From: Deltaproteobacteria bacterium
GTDB lineage: Bacteria; Desulfobacterota; Desulfobulbia; Desulfobulbales; Desulfurivibrionaceae
Length of the DNA: 39,245 nucleotides
Direction of reading: 5' to 3'
NCBI GenBank assembly: GCA_013349285.1
Contig: DUZU01000027.1
Location: forward strand, 1 to 39,245
The position numbers and the translations under genes are program-made. Below are positions 18,850 to 27,725 of the stretch, piece by piece. The notes below the pieces were generated by a model, which had not been told where the DNA came from, did no database searches, and was given only the letters and a program-made list of their open reading frames with translations. The first letter of the stretch is position 1; the number at the start of each line of letters is the position of its first letter.

Positions 18850-19596
18850 ATGAACAAACGCATTATCCGCATGCTTGTTTATTTTGCCATAATAACCATC
18901 ATGGCAAATATCAGCCCCATGGTCGACCTTATCCTCCACCCTGAAATCCCTTTCTTTTCACTGCCCCATCTCTTAACCGGAAGTATTACCGCGGCAATAA
19001 CCATTATCCTGCTGAGCCTGGTCATCAGATATGCCTACCGGATGACCAATATTGCCAATGAATTAAACCGGGTTAATAAAATCTTACGGGAACAGTCAAT
19101 CCGTGACAGCCTTACCGGCTTGTACAACCACCGCCATTTCCAGGAAATGCTCCGCCATGAATTCCTGTTGGCGAAACGTCATCAGGCTGATCTCACCTGC
19201 ATGATGCTCGATCTTGATCATTTCAAGGAAGTCAACGATGAGTGCGGCCATCCCTTCGGTGACCTGGTCCTGCAGGGAACCGCCAAACAGATTCTCATTG
19301 AGACCAGGGAGACCGATACCCTGGCCCGATACGGCGGTGAAGAGTTCGCCATCCTCCTGCCCAATACCGACCTGGCCGGCGCCTTGATCATTGCCGAGAG
19401 AATCCGCCACCGGATAGAAAAATTCATCCACCAGAACGACACCTATGCCATGCGGATCACCATCAGCATCGGCCTGGCGACAAAAAACAGCCATTCTCCC
19501 GCTAAACCGGAAGAACTTCTTTCCTATGCCGACCAAGGTCTTTATACCGCCAAGGCAACCGGGCGTAATAAGGTGATATCTTATGAAGAAAAATAA
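18850..19596 (+). CDS. Membrane-bound diguanylate cyclase (GGDEF)
   Basis: The 248-residue protein has two N-terminal membrane segments (about residues 8-28 and 40-62) and a short coiled linker. A complete GGDEF domain covers about 85-248. LTGLYNHRHF opens the domain, DLDHFKEVND supplies metal ligands, and the active-site loop is RYGGEEF (GGEEF at 162-166). The inhibitory I-site RETD is at 153-156, at the canonical spacing. It should therefore make cyclic di-GMP and be feedback inhibited. No sensory domain is present beyond the membrane hairpin. The last 14 bases overlap the PilZ gene, an enzyme-receptor pair directly after motAB. GGGGA lies 8 bases before the ATG. Confidence 0.94.
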   Translation: MNKRIIRMLVYFAIITIMANISPMVDLILHPEIPFFSLPHLLTGSITAAITIILLSLVIRYAYRMTNIANELNRVNKILREQSIRDSLTGLYNHRHFQEMLRHEFLLAKRHQADLTCMMLDLDHFKEVNDECGHPFGDLVLQGTAKQILIETRETDTLARYGGEEFAILLPNTDLAGALIIAERIRHRIEKFIHQNDTYAMRITISIGLATKNSHSPAKPEELLSYADQGLYTAKATGRNKVISYEEK

Positions 19597-20404
19597 ATCA
19601 GCCCAATTGCCCCTCCTGGGGGTCGTTAACAAAAAACTTTCTTCCGCAACCACCCAGGTTAACAGCATGGTGAAATCAATCAAATCCACGCCTTTTGCCG
19701 GATGGAATACCATCGGCGCCGGTTATGAAAGCACCCAGTCGACAAGGTTGATCGGAAAAATTATTGACCGCATTAAAAACAACCGGTTGCCGATCTTTCT
19801 CATAAACAAAAGCTATCAGTCCGGCTACACGTTGATTATTGATTGTCATGACCATGGACTGCTCATTGACCCGCCCCCCGACTGGCCCGGCAAAACCAAC
19901 CGGATTCGAATTCTGTTTCGGGACCAAACAAATTTAACAACTTTTTTTGACGTCAAGGTGACCTCGGTTCATGAACAGGGGATCACCACCTCCATGCCTA
20001 AAGAAATTTTCCGACTGCAACGCAGAAACGATTACCGGGTAGATGTTCCCATCGGCAGCCATGTTTCTTTTAAAATTAACGGCACAATTCATACCGGGCT
20101 TACCATAAAAAACATCAGCGCCGGCGGTATGCTCTTTTACACCAAAGCCCCCATTGACCCGGAACAGAATTTACTGAGCGACATTGCCCTGGCCATTCCA
20201 TCCCTTGAACCGGAAGCACAGAAAGAAGGCGGCAAACTCTGCAACATCCGCCAGGGTAAAATCGTCCGCAACTTTTATGATCGCAGACTTGCCGTCACCG
20301 GCGTTGGCGTCTCTTTTTCATCAGATCCCCAGGAAGAAGATGAGCTGGCAAAATACATTCGCCTCAGGGAACGGGAGTTATTGAGTAAGGGCTTTTTATC
20401 CTGA
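19583..20404 (+). CDS. YcgR-like PilZ domain protein (cyclic di-GMP receptor)
   Basis: The 273-residue protein has an N-terminal YcgR-like region (about residues 50-140) and a PilZ domain (about 143-268). Both ligand motifs are intact: RNDYR at 148-152 (RxxxR) and NISAGG at 177-182 ([D/N]xSxxG). It should bind cyclic di-GMP made by the cyclase encoded just upstream, with which it overlaps by 14 bases. In other bacteria YcgR contacts the flagellar motor and slows it. Here its position after motAB makes the same role likely, but that is inference. The first 40 residues (KSAQLPLLGVV onward) are extra and of unknown use. Confidence 0.9.
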   Translation: MKKNKSAQLPLLGVVNKKLSSATTQVNSMVKSIKSTPFAGWNTIGAGYESTQSTRLIGKIIDRIKNNRLPIFLINKSYQSGYTLIIDCHDHGLLIDPPPDWPGKTNRIRILFRDQTNLTTFFDVKVTSVHEQGITTSMPKEIFRLQRRNDYRVDVPIGSHVSFKINGTIHTGLTIKNISAGGMLFYTKAPIDPEQNLLSDIALAIPSLEPEAQKEGGKLCNIRQGKIVRNFYDRRLAVTGVGVSFSSDPQEEDELAKYIRLRERELLSKGFLS

Positions 20405-20476
20405 TCATGGTGATGCTTGAAAAAACTAAATCCTTATCCTTAATCATTGGCCGGCAAAATAGTTACCGCCATATCT

Positions 20477-20504
20477 TTGCGCAAACCATAAAAACCGCTA
20501 TAGT
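20477..20504 (+). promoter_or_regulatory. Candidate promoter of the cation ATPase gene
   Basis: TTGCGC (20477-20482) and TATAGT (20499-20504) are 16 bases apart. The leader of about 95 bases contains a possible hairpin with TTTAGG (20522-20527) pairing with CCTAAA (20554-20559) around CCGA/TCGG. It lacks a T run, so it is not an ordinary terminator. Confidence 0.35.
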
Positions 20505-20606
20505 ATTGCTATAAAATCCTCTTTAGGAGGCCTCCGACAATCGGTGCAGCAGGCCTAAAAACAAAAGAGCGTTATTTAATTTTTCATCACCTCGGTCAAA
20601 CACTCC

Positions 20607-23258
20607 ATGAATTATTACAACCTGGCTATCACAAAAATATTTACCGCCTTAAACACCGATCAATCAGGTCTTGCCACCCCTGAAGCCCAAAAAAGACTTG
20701 CCGTCCATGGCCCCAATGCGCTTACCCTGAAATCCCCGATCAACCCGCTGTTCATTTTTATCAGTCAATTCAAAAACTTTATTATTTACATCCTGCTGTT
20801 TGCCGTGTTCTTTGCCCTGCTGATCGGTGAGTACGTTGATTCCCTCATCATTCTGGCAATTCTGCTGACCAATGCCGTGATCGGGTTTTTCCAGGAGCTG
20901 AGCGCCCACCGCTCGCTTGAGGCGCTTAAGGAACTAAGTGCGGTTAAGGCCACGGTTTTACGGGATGGCCAACGGGTGGTTGTTGATGCCAGATATCTGG
21001 TGCCCGGTGATGTGATTGAAATTGAAGCGGGTGACAAGGTGCCGGCCGATGCCAGGCTGATAAAATCAGTCCGCCTTAAGATTGAGGAGTCATCCCTCAC
21101 CGGCGAGAGCGTCCCGGTGGAAAAAAACAACCTCCTCATTGAAAAAGAGGTGCAGATCGGTGAACAGCACAACATGCTCTTTTCCTCCACCTCGGTGGTC
21201 ACCGGCAACGGTAAAGCAGTGGTAACCGCCACCGGCATGGCCACTGAGATCGGCAAAATCTCGCTGATGATCGCACAAACCCAAGAGGAAATGACCCCGC
21301 TGCAAAAAAGATTACACGTTTTCGGCAAAAAACTGGGGGGCGCCATCATCGGCATCTGCACCCTGATCTTTCTCATCTTTCTCTCCAAGGAGCTGCTTCA
21401 CAACGGATTTTCCCCGGATGCGATTATCGCCTTTGTCTTTATTGCCATCAGCCTGGCGGTGGCCGCCGTGCCCACCGCCCTGCCGGCGGTGGTGACCATT
21501 GCCTTAAGCATCGGGGTCAAGCGGTTGCTTAGAAAAAAAGCCCTGGTCCGCACTCTTTCCGCGGTGGAGACCCTGGGCAGCTGCGATATCATCTGCACCG
21601 ACAAAACCGGCACCCTGACCGAAAACCAGATGACCGTCCGCTATGCCTGGACCCCGGATGGCGAGGCCTCTATCTCCGGTACCGGCTATGCCCCGGAAGG
21701 AACTCTTTCCACCCGGGTCGCCCCGATTCTGTTTATTTCCGGCATGGGCTGCAACAACGGCAGCCTGATCAAAAAAAATGAGCACTGGCAGATTATCGGC
21801 GACCCCACCGAGGCGGCCCTGCTGACCAGCGGGGCCAAGGCCGGCGTCGAAATGGCGGGAGAACGGGTTGATGAACTCCCCTTTGACTCGGATCGCAAGA
21901 TGATGAGTGTCCTGGTCCGGGAATCGGACTCTTCGCAAATGATGTACAGCAAAGGCGCCCCGAACCAGCTGCTGGCCTGTTGCTCCCAGGTCTTGATCAA
22001 CAATGAAATTGTCCCCCTTGACCCTGACACCCGTCAGCGGATCAGCGCACAAAACGACCTCTATGCCGACCAGGCCCTGCGGGTGCTGGGCTTTGCCTGT
22101 AAATCAGTGGATAAGGGAATTGACTTTACTGAAGAAAATCTAGTTTTTCTAGGGCTGCAGGCCATGATCGACCCGCCCCGGGCTGAAGTGATCGAGGCCA
22201 TCAGAAAAACCAAACGGGCCGGGATCAGGGTAATCATGATCACCGGGGATTATCAGGCAACGGCGCTAGCCATCGGCCGAGAAATCGGCATCACCGGCAA
22301 GGTTGTCTCCGGTGAAGAGCTGGAAAGGATGTCGGATGACGAGCTGATCGCCGCGTTAGCCGACAATACCAACATCTTTGCCCGGGTGGTGCCGGAACAC
22401 AAGTTGCGGATCGTCACCGCCCTCCAACAGCTTGACCACACCGTGGCCATGACCGGCGACGGGGTCAACGATGCCCCGGCCCTGAAAAAAGCCAATATCG
22501 GGATTGCGGTGGGCAGCGGCACCGAGGTGGCCAAGGAGGCCTCCGACTTTGTTCTGCTCGATGACAGCTTCAGCCACATCGTCAATGCCATAGAGGAAGG
22601 CCGCGGCATTTACGACAATATCCAGAAATCGATCATGCTCCTGCTCTCGGGTAATCTGGGCGAGGTGCTGATCATCTTTCTCGCCGCCCTGCTGGGGATG
22701 AACCTGCCGCTTACCGCCATCCTCCTGCTCTGGATCAACATGGTCACCGACGGCGCACCGGCCCTGGCCTACAGTGTCGACCCCTACGGCATTGATATCA
22801 TGATCCGCCAACCAAAGGCCAAGAATGAAAATATCCTGCCCAACCCCAAACTGATCCTGCTCGGGGTCTTGGGTACGGTGGGCACCCTGATCGCGCTGAC
22901 CCTTTTTTCCATGTCCGGCGGCAATTCCCCGGATCAGACCCAGCTGATCCGAGCCCAGACCATGGTCTTCAACTTCGTGGTGCTCTATGAGGTGATTTTA
23001 ATCTTTGTGATCCGCCGCAGCTTCAAGGTGCCGCTGTTGTCGAACAAATGGGTATGGGCGGCCGCGGTCTTATCGATAGCCCTGCAGGGGTTACTGATGT
23101 ACAGCCCCATGCGCTATATTTTCAAGATCAGCGCTCTCAACTGGACCGAGCTGTCAGCCCTGGCCCTGGCCGGATTTATTTTTTATCTGGTGGCCATTTT
23201 CTATCAATTCTTCGTAAAAGCGGACAACCATAACTTACAGAGTGCAAGCAAAGGATAG
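20607..23258 (+). CDS. P2-type cation-transporting ATPase with variant M4 motif
   Basis: The 883-residue protein has a complete P-type ATPase plan. It has an N-terminal cation ATPase domain, the actuator loop TGES (165-168), phosphorylated D332 in DKTGTLT, the nucleotide site KGAP (449-452) and the hinge GDGVNDAP (617-624), plus about ten membrane segments. Overall it resembles calcium pumps of the SERCA/PMCA group. M5 keeps N683 and E686 (SGNLGEV) and M6 keeps N711, T714 and D715 (NMVTDG). However, M4 reads PTALP (289-293) where calcium pumps have PEGLP, so the acidic ligand is lost. The ion is therefore uncertain. No strong ribosome binding site precedes the ATG at 20607. Confidence 0.92.
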   Translation: MNYYNLAITKIFTALNTDQSGLATPEAQKRLAVHGPNALTLKSPINPLFIFISQFKNFIIYILLFAVFFALLIGEYVDSLIILAILLTNAVIGFFQELSAHRSLEALKELSAVKATVLRDGQRVVVDARYLVPGDVIEIEAGDKVPADARLIKSVRLKIEESSLTGESVPVEKNNLLIEKEVQIGEQHNMLFSSTSVVTGNGKAVVTATGMATEIGKISLMIAQTQEEMTPLQKRLHVFGKKLGGAIIGICTLIFLIFLSKELLHNGFSPDAIIAFVFIAISLAVAAVPTALPAVVTIALSIGVKRLLRKKALVRTLSAVETLGSCDIICTDKTGTLTENQMTVRYAWTPDGEASISGTGYAPEGTLSTRVAPILFISGMGCNNGSLIKKNEHWQIIGDPTEAALLTSGAKAGVEMAGERVDELPFDSDRKMMSVLVRESDSSQMMYSKGAPNQLLACCSQVLINNEIVPLDPDTRQRISAQNDLYADQALRVLGFACKSVDKGIDFTEENLVFLGLQAMIDPPRAEVIEAIRKTKRAGIRVIMITGDYQATALAIGREIGITGKVVSGEELERMSDDELIAALADNTNIFARVVPEHKLRIVTALQQLDHTVAMTGDGVNDAPALKKANIGIAVGSGTEVAKEASDFVLLDDSFSHIVNAIEEGRGIYDNIQKSIMLLLSGNLGEVLIIFLAALLGMNLPLTAILLLWINMVTDGAPALAYSVDPYGIDIMIRQPKAKNENILPNPKLILLGVLGTVGTLIALTLFSMSGGNSPDQTQLIRAQTMVFNFVVLYEVILIFVIRRSFKVPLLSNKWVWAAAVLSIALQGLLMYSPMRYIFKISALNWTELSALALAGFIFYLVAIFYQFFVKADNHNLQSASKG

Positions 23259-23281
23259 GACAAAAAATCGGGATTGATTCC

Positions 23282-23298
23282 TTGCCAAAGGTTGGCAA
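23282..23298. other. Short hairpin between convergent genes
   Basis: TTGCCAA and TTGGCAA pair perfectly around a three-base loop between the ATPase stop and the stop of the leftward gene at 23303. There is no T run on either side, so a terminator role is only possible. Confidence 0.3.
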
Positions 23299-23302
23299 CC
23301 AC

Positions 23303-23797
23303 TTAAAAACCATCCCGCTCTTCATGCCGCAAAGCCAGGGGCTTGGCCAAAATTTCCGACCAGATCACTGCCTGCCGCAGTTTTCGCCGACTCGGCTTCA
23401 CCCCTGACCGCCGCTCTCTTTTTAAAGAGGGCGATTCACCAACCCCCGTTATTACATGCTCCATTGCATTATCCCGTTGCCGAGCAGGCCGGGATAATGT
23501 TTTAACTGCAACCTTAGGCAGAGATTGAACCGAAGCCATGCCGCCTTTCCTCGGCACGGATGATGCCTCCTCTTCCCCTCTCGGCTGCACGATATTGGGC
23601 AATTCCACTTCGCCCCCGGTCAAGATCTGCTGCAGCACATCGCGCAGATTAATCCTCACCTGTTCCGAGCCGTTGCCCGAGGAAGCAACCTGATCGCCGA
23701 CCTTGTCATCCTTGGGGATTGACTTCTGGACCTTGGAAAAAATCTGCCAGATGACATAGATGACGATCAAGGGGAAAATATTCTCAAAAAATCCCAT
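23303..23797 (-). CDS. Small membrane-anchored protein of unknown function
   Basis: The 164-residue protein begins with a membrane segment (FFENIFPLIVIYVIWQIF, residues 3-20). It continues with a low-complexity, charged linker of about 100 residues and ends in a conserved-looking block, LRQAVIWSEILAKPLALR. Similar C-terminal blocks (RQAVVxSEILGPPxALR) occur at the end of many unknown bacterial proteins; their function is not known to me. It lies 19 bases after floA and is probably the last gene of the nfeD-floA operon, which hints at a role in the same membrane assembly. TAGGTG precedes the ATG at 23797. Confidence 0.75.
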   Translation of the reverse strand: MGFFENIFPLIVIYVIWQIFSKVQKSIPKDDKVGDQVASSGNGSEQVRINLRDVLQQILTGGEVELPNIVQPRGEEEASSVPRKGGMASVQSLPKVAVKTLSRPARQRDNAMEHVITGVGESPSLKRERRSGVKPSRRKLRQAVIWSEILAKPLALRHEERDGF

Positions 23798-23816
23798 AAG
23801 TTACACCTAGTCGCCT

Positions 23817-24800
23817 TTATTTTTTCTTTTCAGGCTCGTCTTGGTCAGTGCCGCCGATGGCGCTGCGCATCTCGGTGTCAGCCATGATATTTTTCATCCG
23901 ATAATAATCCATCACCCCGAACTGCCCATTGCGAAAGGCTTCGGCCATGGCCAGCGGCACCTCTGCCTCCGCCTCCACCACCTTGGCCTTCATCTCCTCA
24001 ACCCTGGCCCTCATCTCCTGTTCGACGGCAATCGCCATGGCCCGCCGCTCCTCGGCCTTGGCCTGGGCGATCTTCTTGTCCGCCTCGGCCCGATCGGTTT
24101 CCAGCTCGGCCCCGATGTTCTTGCCCACATCCACGTCGGCGATGTCAATGGAGAGAATCTCGAAAGCGGTGCCCGAATCCAGACCTTTCTCCAACACCCT
24201 CTTCGAGATGGAATCGGGATTTTCCAAAACTCGCTTATGGGTATCTGCCGAGCCGATGGTGGTTACGATCCCCTCCCCGACCCGGGCCAGCACCGTCTCC
24301 TCGCCGGCGCCGCCGACCAGCCGATCGATATTGGCCCTTACCGTTACCCGGGCGATGGCCTTGAGCTGGATGCCATCCTTGGCCATCGCCGACACCAGCG
24401 GCGTTTCAATGACCTTGGGGTTGACGCTCATCTGCACCGCCTCCAGCACATTCCGGCCGGCCAGATCAATGGCCGCGGCCCGGTTAAAAATCAACTCGAT
24501 ATTGGCCTTGTCCGCGGCAATCAGAGCCTGCACCACCCGCAACACATTGCCGCCGGCCAGATAATGGGATTCGAGCTCGTTGGTGGAAATAAGCAGGCCG
24601 GCTTTAACCGCCATGATCTGTGATTCAACGATAAGCTTGGGCGGCACCTTTCTAAAGCGCATGAAGATAATACTGAGCAGGTTGACCCGGGCCCCGGACA
24701 CCAGGGCCTGCACCCAGAGCGACAGCGCCGAACCGATGAAGTAAAACAGGACGATAGCGGCAACAACCAGTACAAATACAGCTACTTGCGCAAAATTCAT
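23817..24800 (-). CDS. floA: Flotillin-like protein FloA
   Basis: FloA proteins scaffold membrane microdomains. The 327-residue product has an N-terminal membrane hairpin ([20 protein letters not shown]) and an SPFH-like domain at about 40-220, with family stretches such as [19 protein letters not shown] and [16 protein letters not shown] glutamate/alanine-rich coiled-coil region follows at about 225-290 ([19 protein letters not shown]). The C-terminus has the FloA-type [29 protein letters not shown] lies just before the ATG at 24800. It is 11 bases after the short nfeD gene; the nfeD-floA pairing is the standard bacterial arrangement. Confidence 0.95.
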   Translation of the reverse strand: MNFAQVAVFVLVVAAIVLFYFIGSALSLWVQALVSGARVNLLSIIFMRFRKVPPKLIVESQIMAVKAGLLISTNELESHYLAGGNVLRVVQALIAADKANIELIFNRAAAIDLAGRNVLEAVQMSVNPKVIETPLVSAMAKDGIQLKAIARVTVRANIDRLVGGAGEETVLARVGEGIVTTIGSADTHKRVLENPDSISKRVLEKGLDSGTAFEILSIDIADVDVGKNIGAELETDRAEADKKIAQAKAEERRAMAIAVEQEMRARVEEMKAKVVEAEAEVPLAMAEAFRNGQFGVMDYYRMKNIMADTEMRSAIGGTDQDEPEKKK

Positions 24801-24811
24801 TTTCCACCCCT

Positions 24812-25291
24812 TTAAACTTTATGTTCTTTAACGATTACCTGATTGCCGGTTACGACTTCCACAATCACCTTGCTATCCTTTTCGATAAATTCTCCCCGGC
24901 TGACCACATCAACCCGATGCCCGTCAATCAGGGCCGAACCGGAAGGCCGTAACGAGCTCAAGACCACACCTTCCTTGCCCAACAGATTTTCAAGCTCAGG
25001 GGCTTGAGAGGTCACCCCGTCCTCACTTTTTAATTCCGCCTTCAAGGTGACCGGCGAATTGGCCAGCATCTTGAAGCTGATGATCACAACCATCGGAATC
25101 AAAACAATGTCCGCCGCGACAAAGGTCATGGCCACGGCCATACTCATTTCCTGAAAAACAATATAGAGGGAATACCCGAAGATCCCGATAGCCAGGGCGG
25201 AGAGCAAGCCGCCGGAGGGCAGGATCACCTCGGCGATTATCACCCCTACCCCCACCAGCTGCAAAAAAAGCGGCAACCATATTCCCGTCAT
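24812..25291 (-). CDS. NfeD-like protein, short form
   Basis: The 159-residue protein has three membrane segments in the first 85 residues ([18 protein letters not shown], then two more). A C-terminal OB-fold NfeD domain covers about 100-159, with the family sequence [20 protein letters not shown] and [11 protein letters not shown] at the end. Short NfeD proteins partner with flotillins. Its ATG overlaps the stop of the long nfeD gene as ATGA, so translation is coupled. GGAGGG is 4-5 bases upstream of the start. Confidence 0.9.
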   Translation of the reverse strand: MTGIWLPLFLQLVGVGVIIAEVILPSGGLLSALAIGIFGYSLYIVFQEMSMAVAMTFVAADIVLIPMVVIISFKMLANSPVTLKAELKSEDGVTSQAPELENLLGKEGVVLSSLRPSGSALIDGHRVDVVSRGEFIEKDSKVIVEVVTGNQVIVKEHKV

Positions 25292-26748
25292 GCATCCCTC
25301 CTTGATACCACCACCACATTGCCCTTCACCTTGGCAACCTTGACCGGGCTCTCTTTATCGATAAATTCACCATCGGTGATCGCATCGATCAGCTTGCCCG
25401 CGATCATCACCTTGCCGGAGGGCCGCAGCAAGGTGTAGGCAATCCCCTCCTCGCCCACCGCCACACCACGGCTCACCAGGGAGTCGGCATGGGATTCGGC
25501 CAGGGTGGCCGCCAGATAGGGGCCCTCCACCATTCGGCCGATTTTAGGGAAAACAAAGCGCAGAAAAAGCAGGGCCAGGCAAAAGGCCAGAAAGCAGGCC
25601 CCAAAAACCTGCAGCAGGTTGTTGAGCAAGATCCCCTGCTGCCAGGGTAAATTGGGGTCAGGAATCACAAAATCCTGAAAGGAAAGAACCAGACCGACAC
25701 AGAGGGCCAGGATACCGACCAGCCCGGCAATGCCGAAGCCGGGCAACACAAAAACTTCCATGGCCAGAAAGACCAGACCGATGAGGATGATAAGAAATTC
25801 GGTATAATCGGCCAGGCCGAGCAGATACTGATTGAAAAAGACCAGGCCGAGGCAAATAATACCAAGGATGCCGGGCACCCCGAAGCCGGGGGCCTTCAGT
25901 TCGAGATAAAGGGCGGCCAGACCGATCATCAACAAAATCGGGGACATACCCTCAATAAAACGGCCCATGGACTCGGACCAGCTCTGCTCAACCCTGGTGA
26001 TCACAAAATTTTCAATGCCGAGGGCCGACAGCATCTCCTCAATGCTGTCGGCGGTATGCGCGGAAAAGCCGAAAGCCAGCGCCTCGGCGTGATCCATGGT
26101 CAGCAGCTCATCCTTGGCCACCACCGTTTTTTTATCGAATAATTCCTGCTTTTGCTTATCAGGCAGGGCCTCATATTCCCTGGCTTCCATGTACAAGGTC
26201 TCACTCCCGCGCCTGACCCGGACAATCTCCATCTCCGCGGTAACCATGGCTTCGGCCAACTTGGCCGGATAGCCGTTGCGGCGGGCAAGGGTTCTGAACT
26301 TGGCCCTTAGGGGCGATTGAAACTTCTCGCCCAGCATCTTCGGGCCGTCTTCGGCAAAGGTAATGGGGGCACAATCACCGATAGTGGCATTGGGCCGCAT
26401 CACCAGTCTATTGCAGGAAAGAGCGATAAGGGCGCCGGCGGATATGGCCTTGTCCTTGACAAAGGCGATGGTCTGGCGCGGAGCGGCGGCAAGCATGGTC
26501 TCGACAATGGAGAGGGCGGCATCCACCCTGCCGCCGAAGGTACTCATTTCAAGGACAATCAGCGCATCCTGGTACTGGCGGCTGTCGTTAAGGGCCCGTT
26601 CGATAAAAGCGGCCATCGCCGGTTCCACATCGCCGGCAACCGGAATCACATAAACGTTTTTGACTCCTTGCCCGTTCACTTTGACATTGCTGAAAAAAAT
26701 GCAGACAAGCAGGAGAAGAAACAGGCCGGGATATTTTATCTTTGCCAT
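25288..26748 (-). CDS. NfeD long form: ClpP-class serine protease fused to NfeD membrane domain
   Basis: The 486-residue protein has a signal peptide (KYPGLFLLLLVCIFFS) and a ClpP-class protease domain at about residues 30-220. STFGGRVDAALS is the oxyanion region and the serine of AISAGALIALSCN is the likely nucleophile. Membrane segments follow at about 240-400, then a C-terminal NfeD OB domain (LRPSGKVMIAGK). Related archaeal enzymes cut membrane proteins such as stomatin or flotillin C-termini, which fits the downstream floA. I chose the ATG at 26748: the candidate promoter at 26771-26800 would start transcription near 26764, downstream of the other possible ATG at 26772. Confidence 0.91.
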   Translation of the reverse strand: MAKIKYPGLFLLLLVCIFFSNVKVNGQGVKNVYVIPVAGDVEPAMAAFIERALNDSRQYQDALIVLEMSTFGGRVDAALSIVETMLAAAPRQTIAFVKDKAISAGALIALSCNRLVMRPNATIGDCAPITFAEDGPKMLGEKFQSPLRAKFRTLARRNGYPAKLAEAMVTAEMEIVRVRRGSETLYMEAREYEALPDKQKQELFDKKTVVAKDELLTMDHAEALAFGFSAHTADSIEEMLSALGIENFVITRVEQSWSESMGRFIEGMSPILLMIGLAALYLELKAPGFGVPGILGIICLGLVFFNQYLLGLADYTEFLIILIGLVFLAMEVFVLPGFGIAGLVGILALCVGLVLSFQDFVIPDPNLPWQQGILLNNLLQVFGACFLAFCLALLFLRFVFPKIGRMVEGPYLAATLAESHADSLVSRGVAVGEEGIAYTLLRPSGKVMIAGKLIDAITDGEFIDKESPVKVAKVKGNVVVVSRRDA

Positions 26749-26770
26749 GAAAGCGCCTAAAAAATTATTC

Positions 26771-26800
26771 ATTATGCAGGTGATACTCTTTTTTAGTCAA
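26771..26800 (-). promoter_or_regulatory. Candidate sigma-70 promoter of the nfeD-floA operon
   Basis: TTGACT (26800-26795) and CATAAT (26776-26771) on the minus strand are 18 bases apart, each matching 5 of 6 consensus positions. A TATAAT at 26847-26842 further upstream has no good -35. Confidence 0.5.
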
Positions 26801-26919
26801 AACATACAAAAAAAATATAACCCACTGATTTTCTTATGGCAATTATACCATCGATCAATCAGGCTCATCCTGTTTTTTTATATGCAAAAAAGAAAAAAAC
26901 CGGGTTCCGATATCAATAA

Positions 26920-26952
26920 AATGTCCGCCCTGCATAAATCAGGGCGGACATT
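26920..26952 (-). terminator. Perfect 13-base-pair hairpin, probable terminator of the gene at 27026
   Basis: AATGTCCGCCCTG (26920-26932) and its exact complement (26940-26952) enclose a seven-base loop. On the minus strand it is followed by TTTATTGAT, a weak T-rich tail. It is preceded by a second perfect hairpin at 26972-26990. Confidence 0.6.
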
Positions 26953-26971
26953 CCAAGGAAGGGAGAAACAA

Positions 26972-26990
26972 GTTAGGACAAAATCCTAAC
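26972..26990. other. Small perfect hairpin next to the terminator
   Basis: GTTAGGA (26972-26978) and TCCTAAC (26984-26990) pair around a five-base loop between the stop of the gene at 27026 and the larger hairpin. Confidence 0.4.
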
Positions 26991-27025
26991 GGTGGGGAGA
27001 TCGAAACAACGTTACAGCAAGACCA

Positions 27026-27241
27026 TCAGCCTTGAACGGAGATGCCTCTTGCCCTAAGGTCGGACAACACAGACTGGAGTTGCTCCTTTTCGCAGTCATC
27101 AATGGAATAAACATTTTTCATGCCGTCCATAAAGTGGAGAATAAAATGGCCTTCGCCATCCACCACCGCCGCCCTGATATGATCCTGATCAAGCCATGGC
27201 TTTAATTCTTCCATGAAATCCAGCAAACTGCATGCCTTCAT
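27026..27241 (-). CDS. Small acidic protein of unknown function
   Basis: The 71-residue soluble protein has a mixed alpha/beta pattern: a helix (LLDFMEELKPWL), then two strands (HIRAAVVDGEGHFILHFMDG and KNVYSIDD), then a helix (EKEQLQSVLSDLRARG). It has two cysteines and no recognised motif. The start is supported by GGAGG about 7 bases before the ATG at 27241. It lies alone, with two hairpins after its stop. Composition and ribosome binding site make it a convincing gene, though I cannot name a family. Confidence 0.7.
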   Translation of the reverse strand: MKACSLLDFMEELKPWLDQDHIRAAVVDGEGHFILHFMDGMKNVYSIDDCEKEQLQSVLSDLRARGISVQG

Positions 27242-27406
27242 GATTTATCCTCCGAACAGACTTTAAAAGCGACCTTTCAAAAACATTCTATCGCAAAAAA
27301 AACGCCTCGGTCAAGCAAACAAATCACGCAAAACAACAATGAGTTAAGCAACTACCTAACACCCTAATTTCACAGAGATAAACCAAGATAGAAAAAACAG
27401 AAATTA

Positions 27407-27685
27407 TCACTCAAACTCAAGGGTAAGATCAGACACCGGCCCTATCCGTTCCCAACTTCGGATAAAGGTCCGACTCTTGCCCTGGGCGATAATCAGATGA
27501 AGGTCATTAAGGGATACCCCATAAACAAAATAACGGTTGCCGTCAGGATATGACACCAACAAGGTTGTCCCACCCTGAAAACCTACCCGCCGGGGAGACT
27601 TACCGTAATACTCGATGGTGGTTGCATTGGTCAGGTTCAACAACCCTTTTTTTTCATCATAAATATAAATTACCACTGGCCGCAA
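27407..27685 (-). CDS. Small beta-rich protein of unknown function
   Basis: The frame encodes up to 92 residues with an alternating beta pattern (VVIYIYDEKKGLLNLTNATT, GGTTLLVSYPDGNRYFVYG). The end is SRTFIRSWERIGPVSDLTLEFE. I do not recognise the family. No ATG is available: the frame opens at TTG 27685, with GTG three codons later as an alternative, and AGAGG lies close upstream. It follows the ankyrin gene by 40 bases on the same strand and is probably cotranscribed with it. The protein-like composition argues for a real gene, but the unusual start lowers confidence. Confidence 0.6.
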   Translation of the reverse strand: MRPVVIYIYDEKKGLLNLTNATTIEYYGKSPRRVGFQGGTTLLVSYPDGNRYFVYGVSLNDLHLIIAQGKSRTFIRSWERIGPVSDLTLEFE

Positions 27686-27725
27686 ACCTCTTCGCCGAAT
27701 TCATCGGCAAAATGATAATCCTTTT

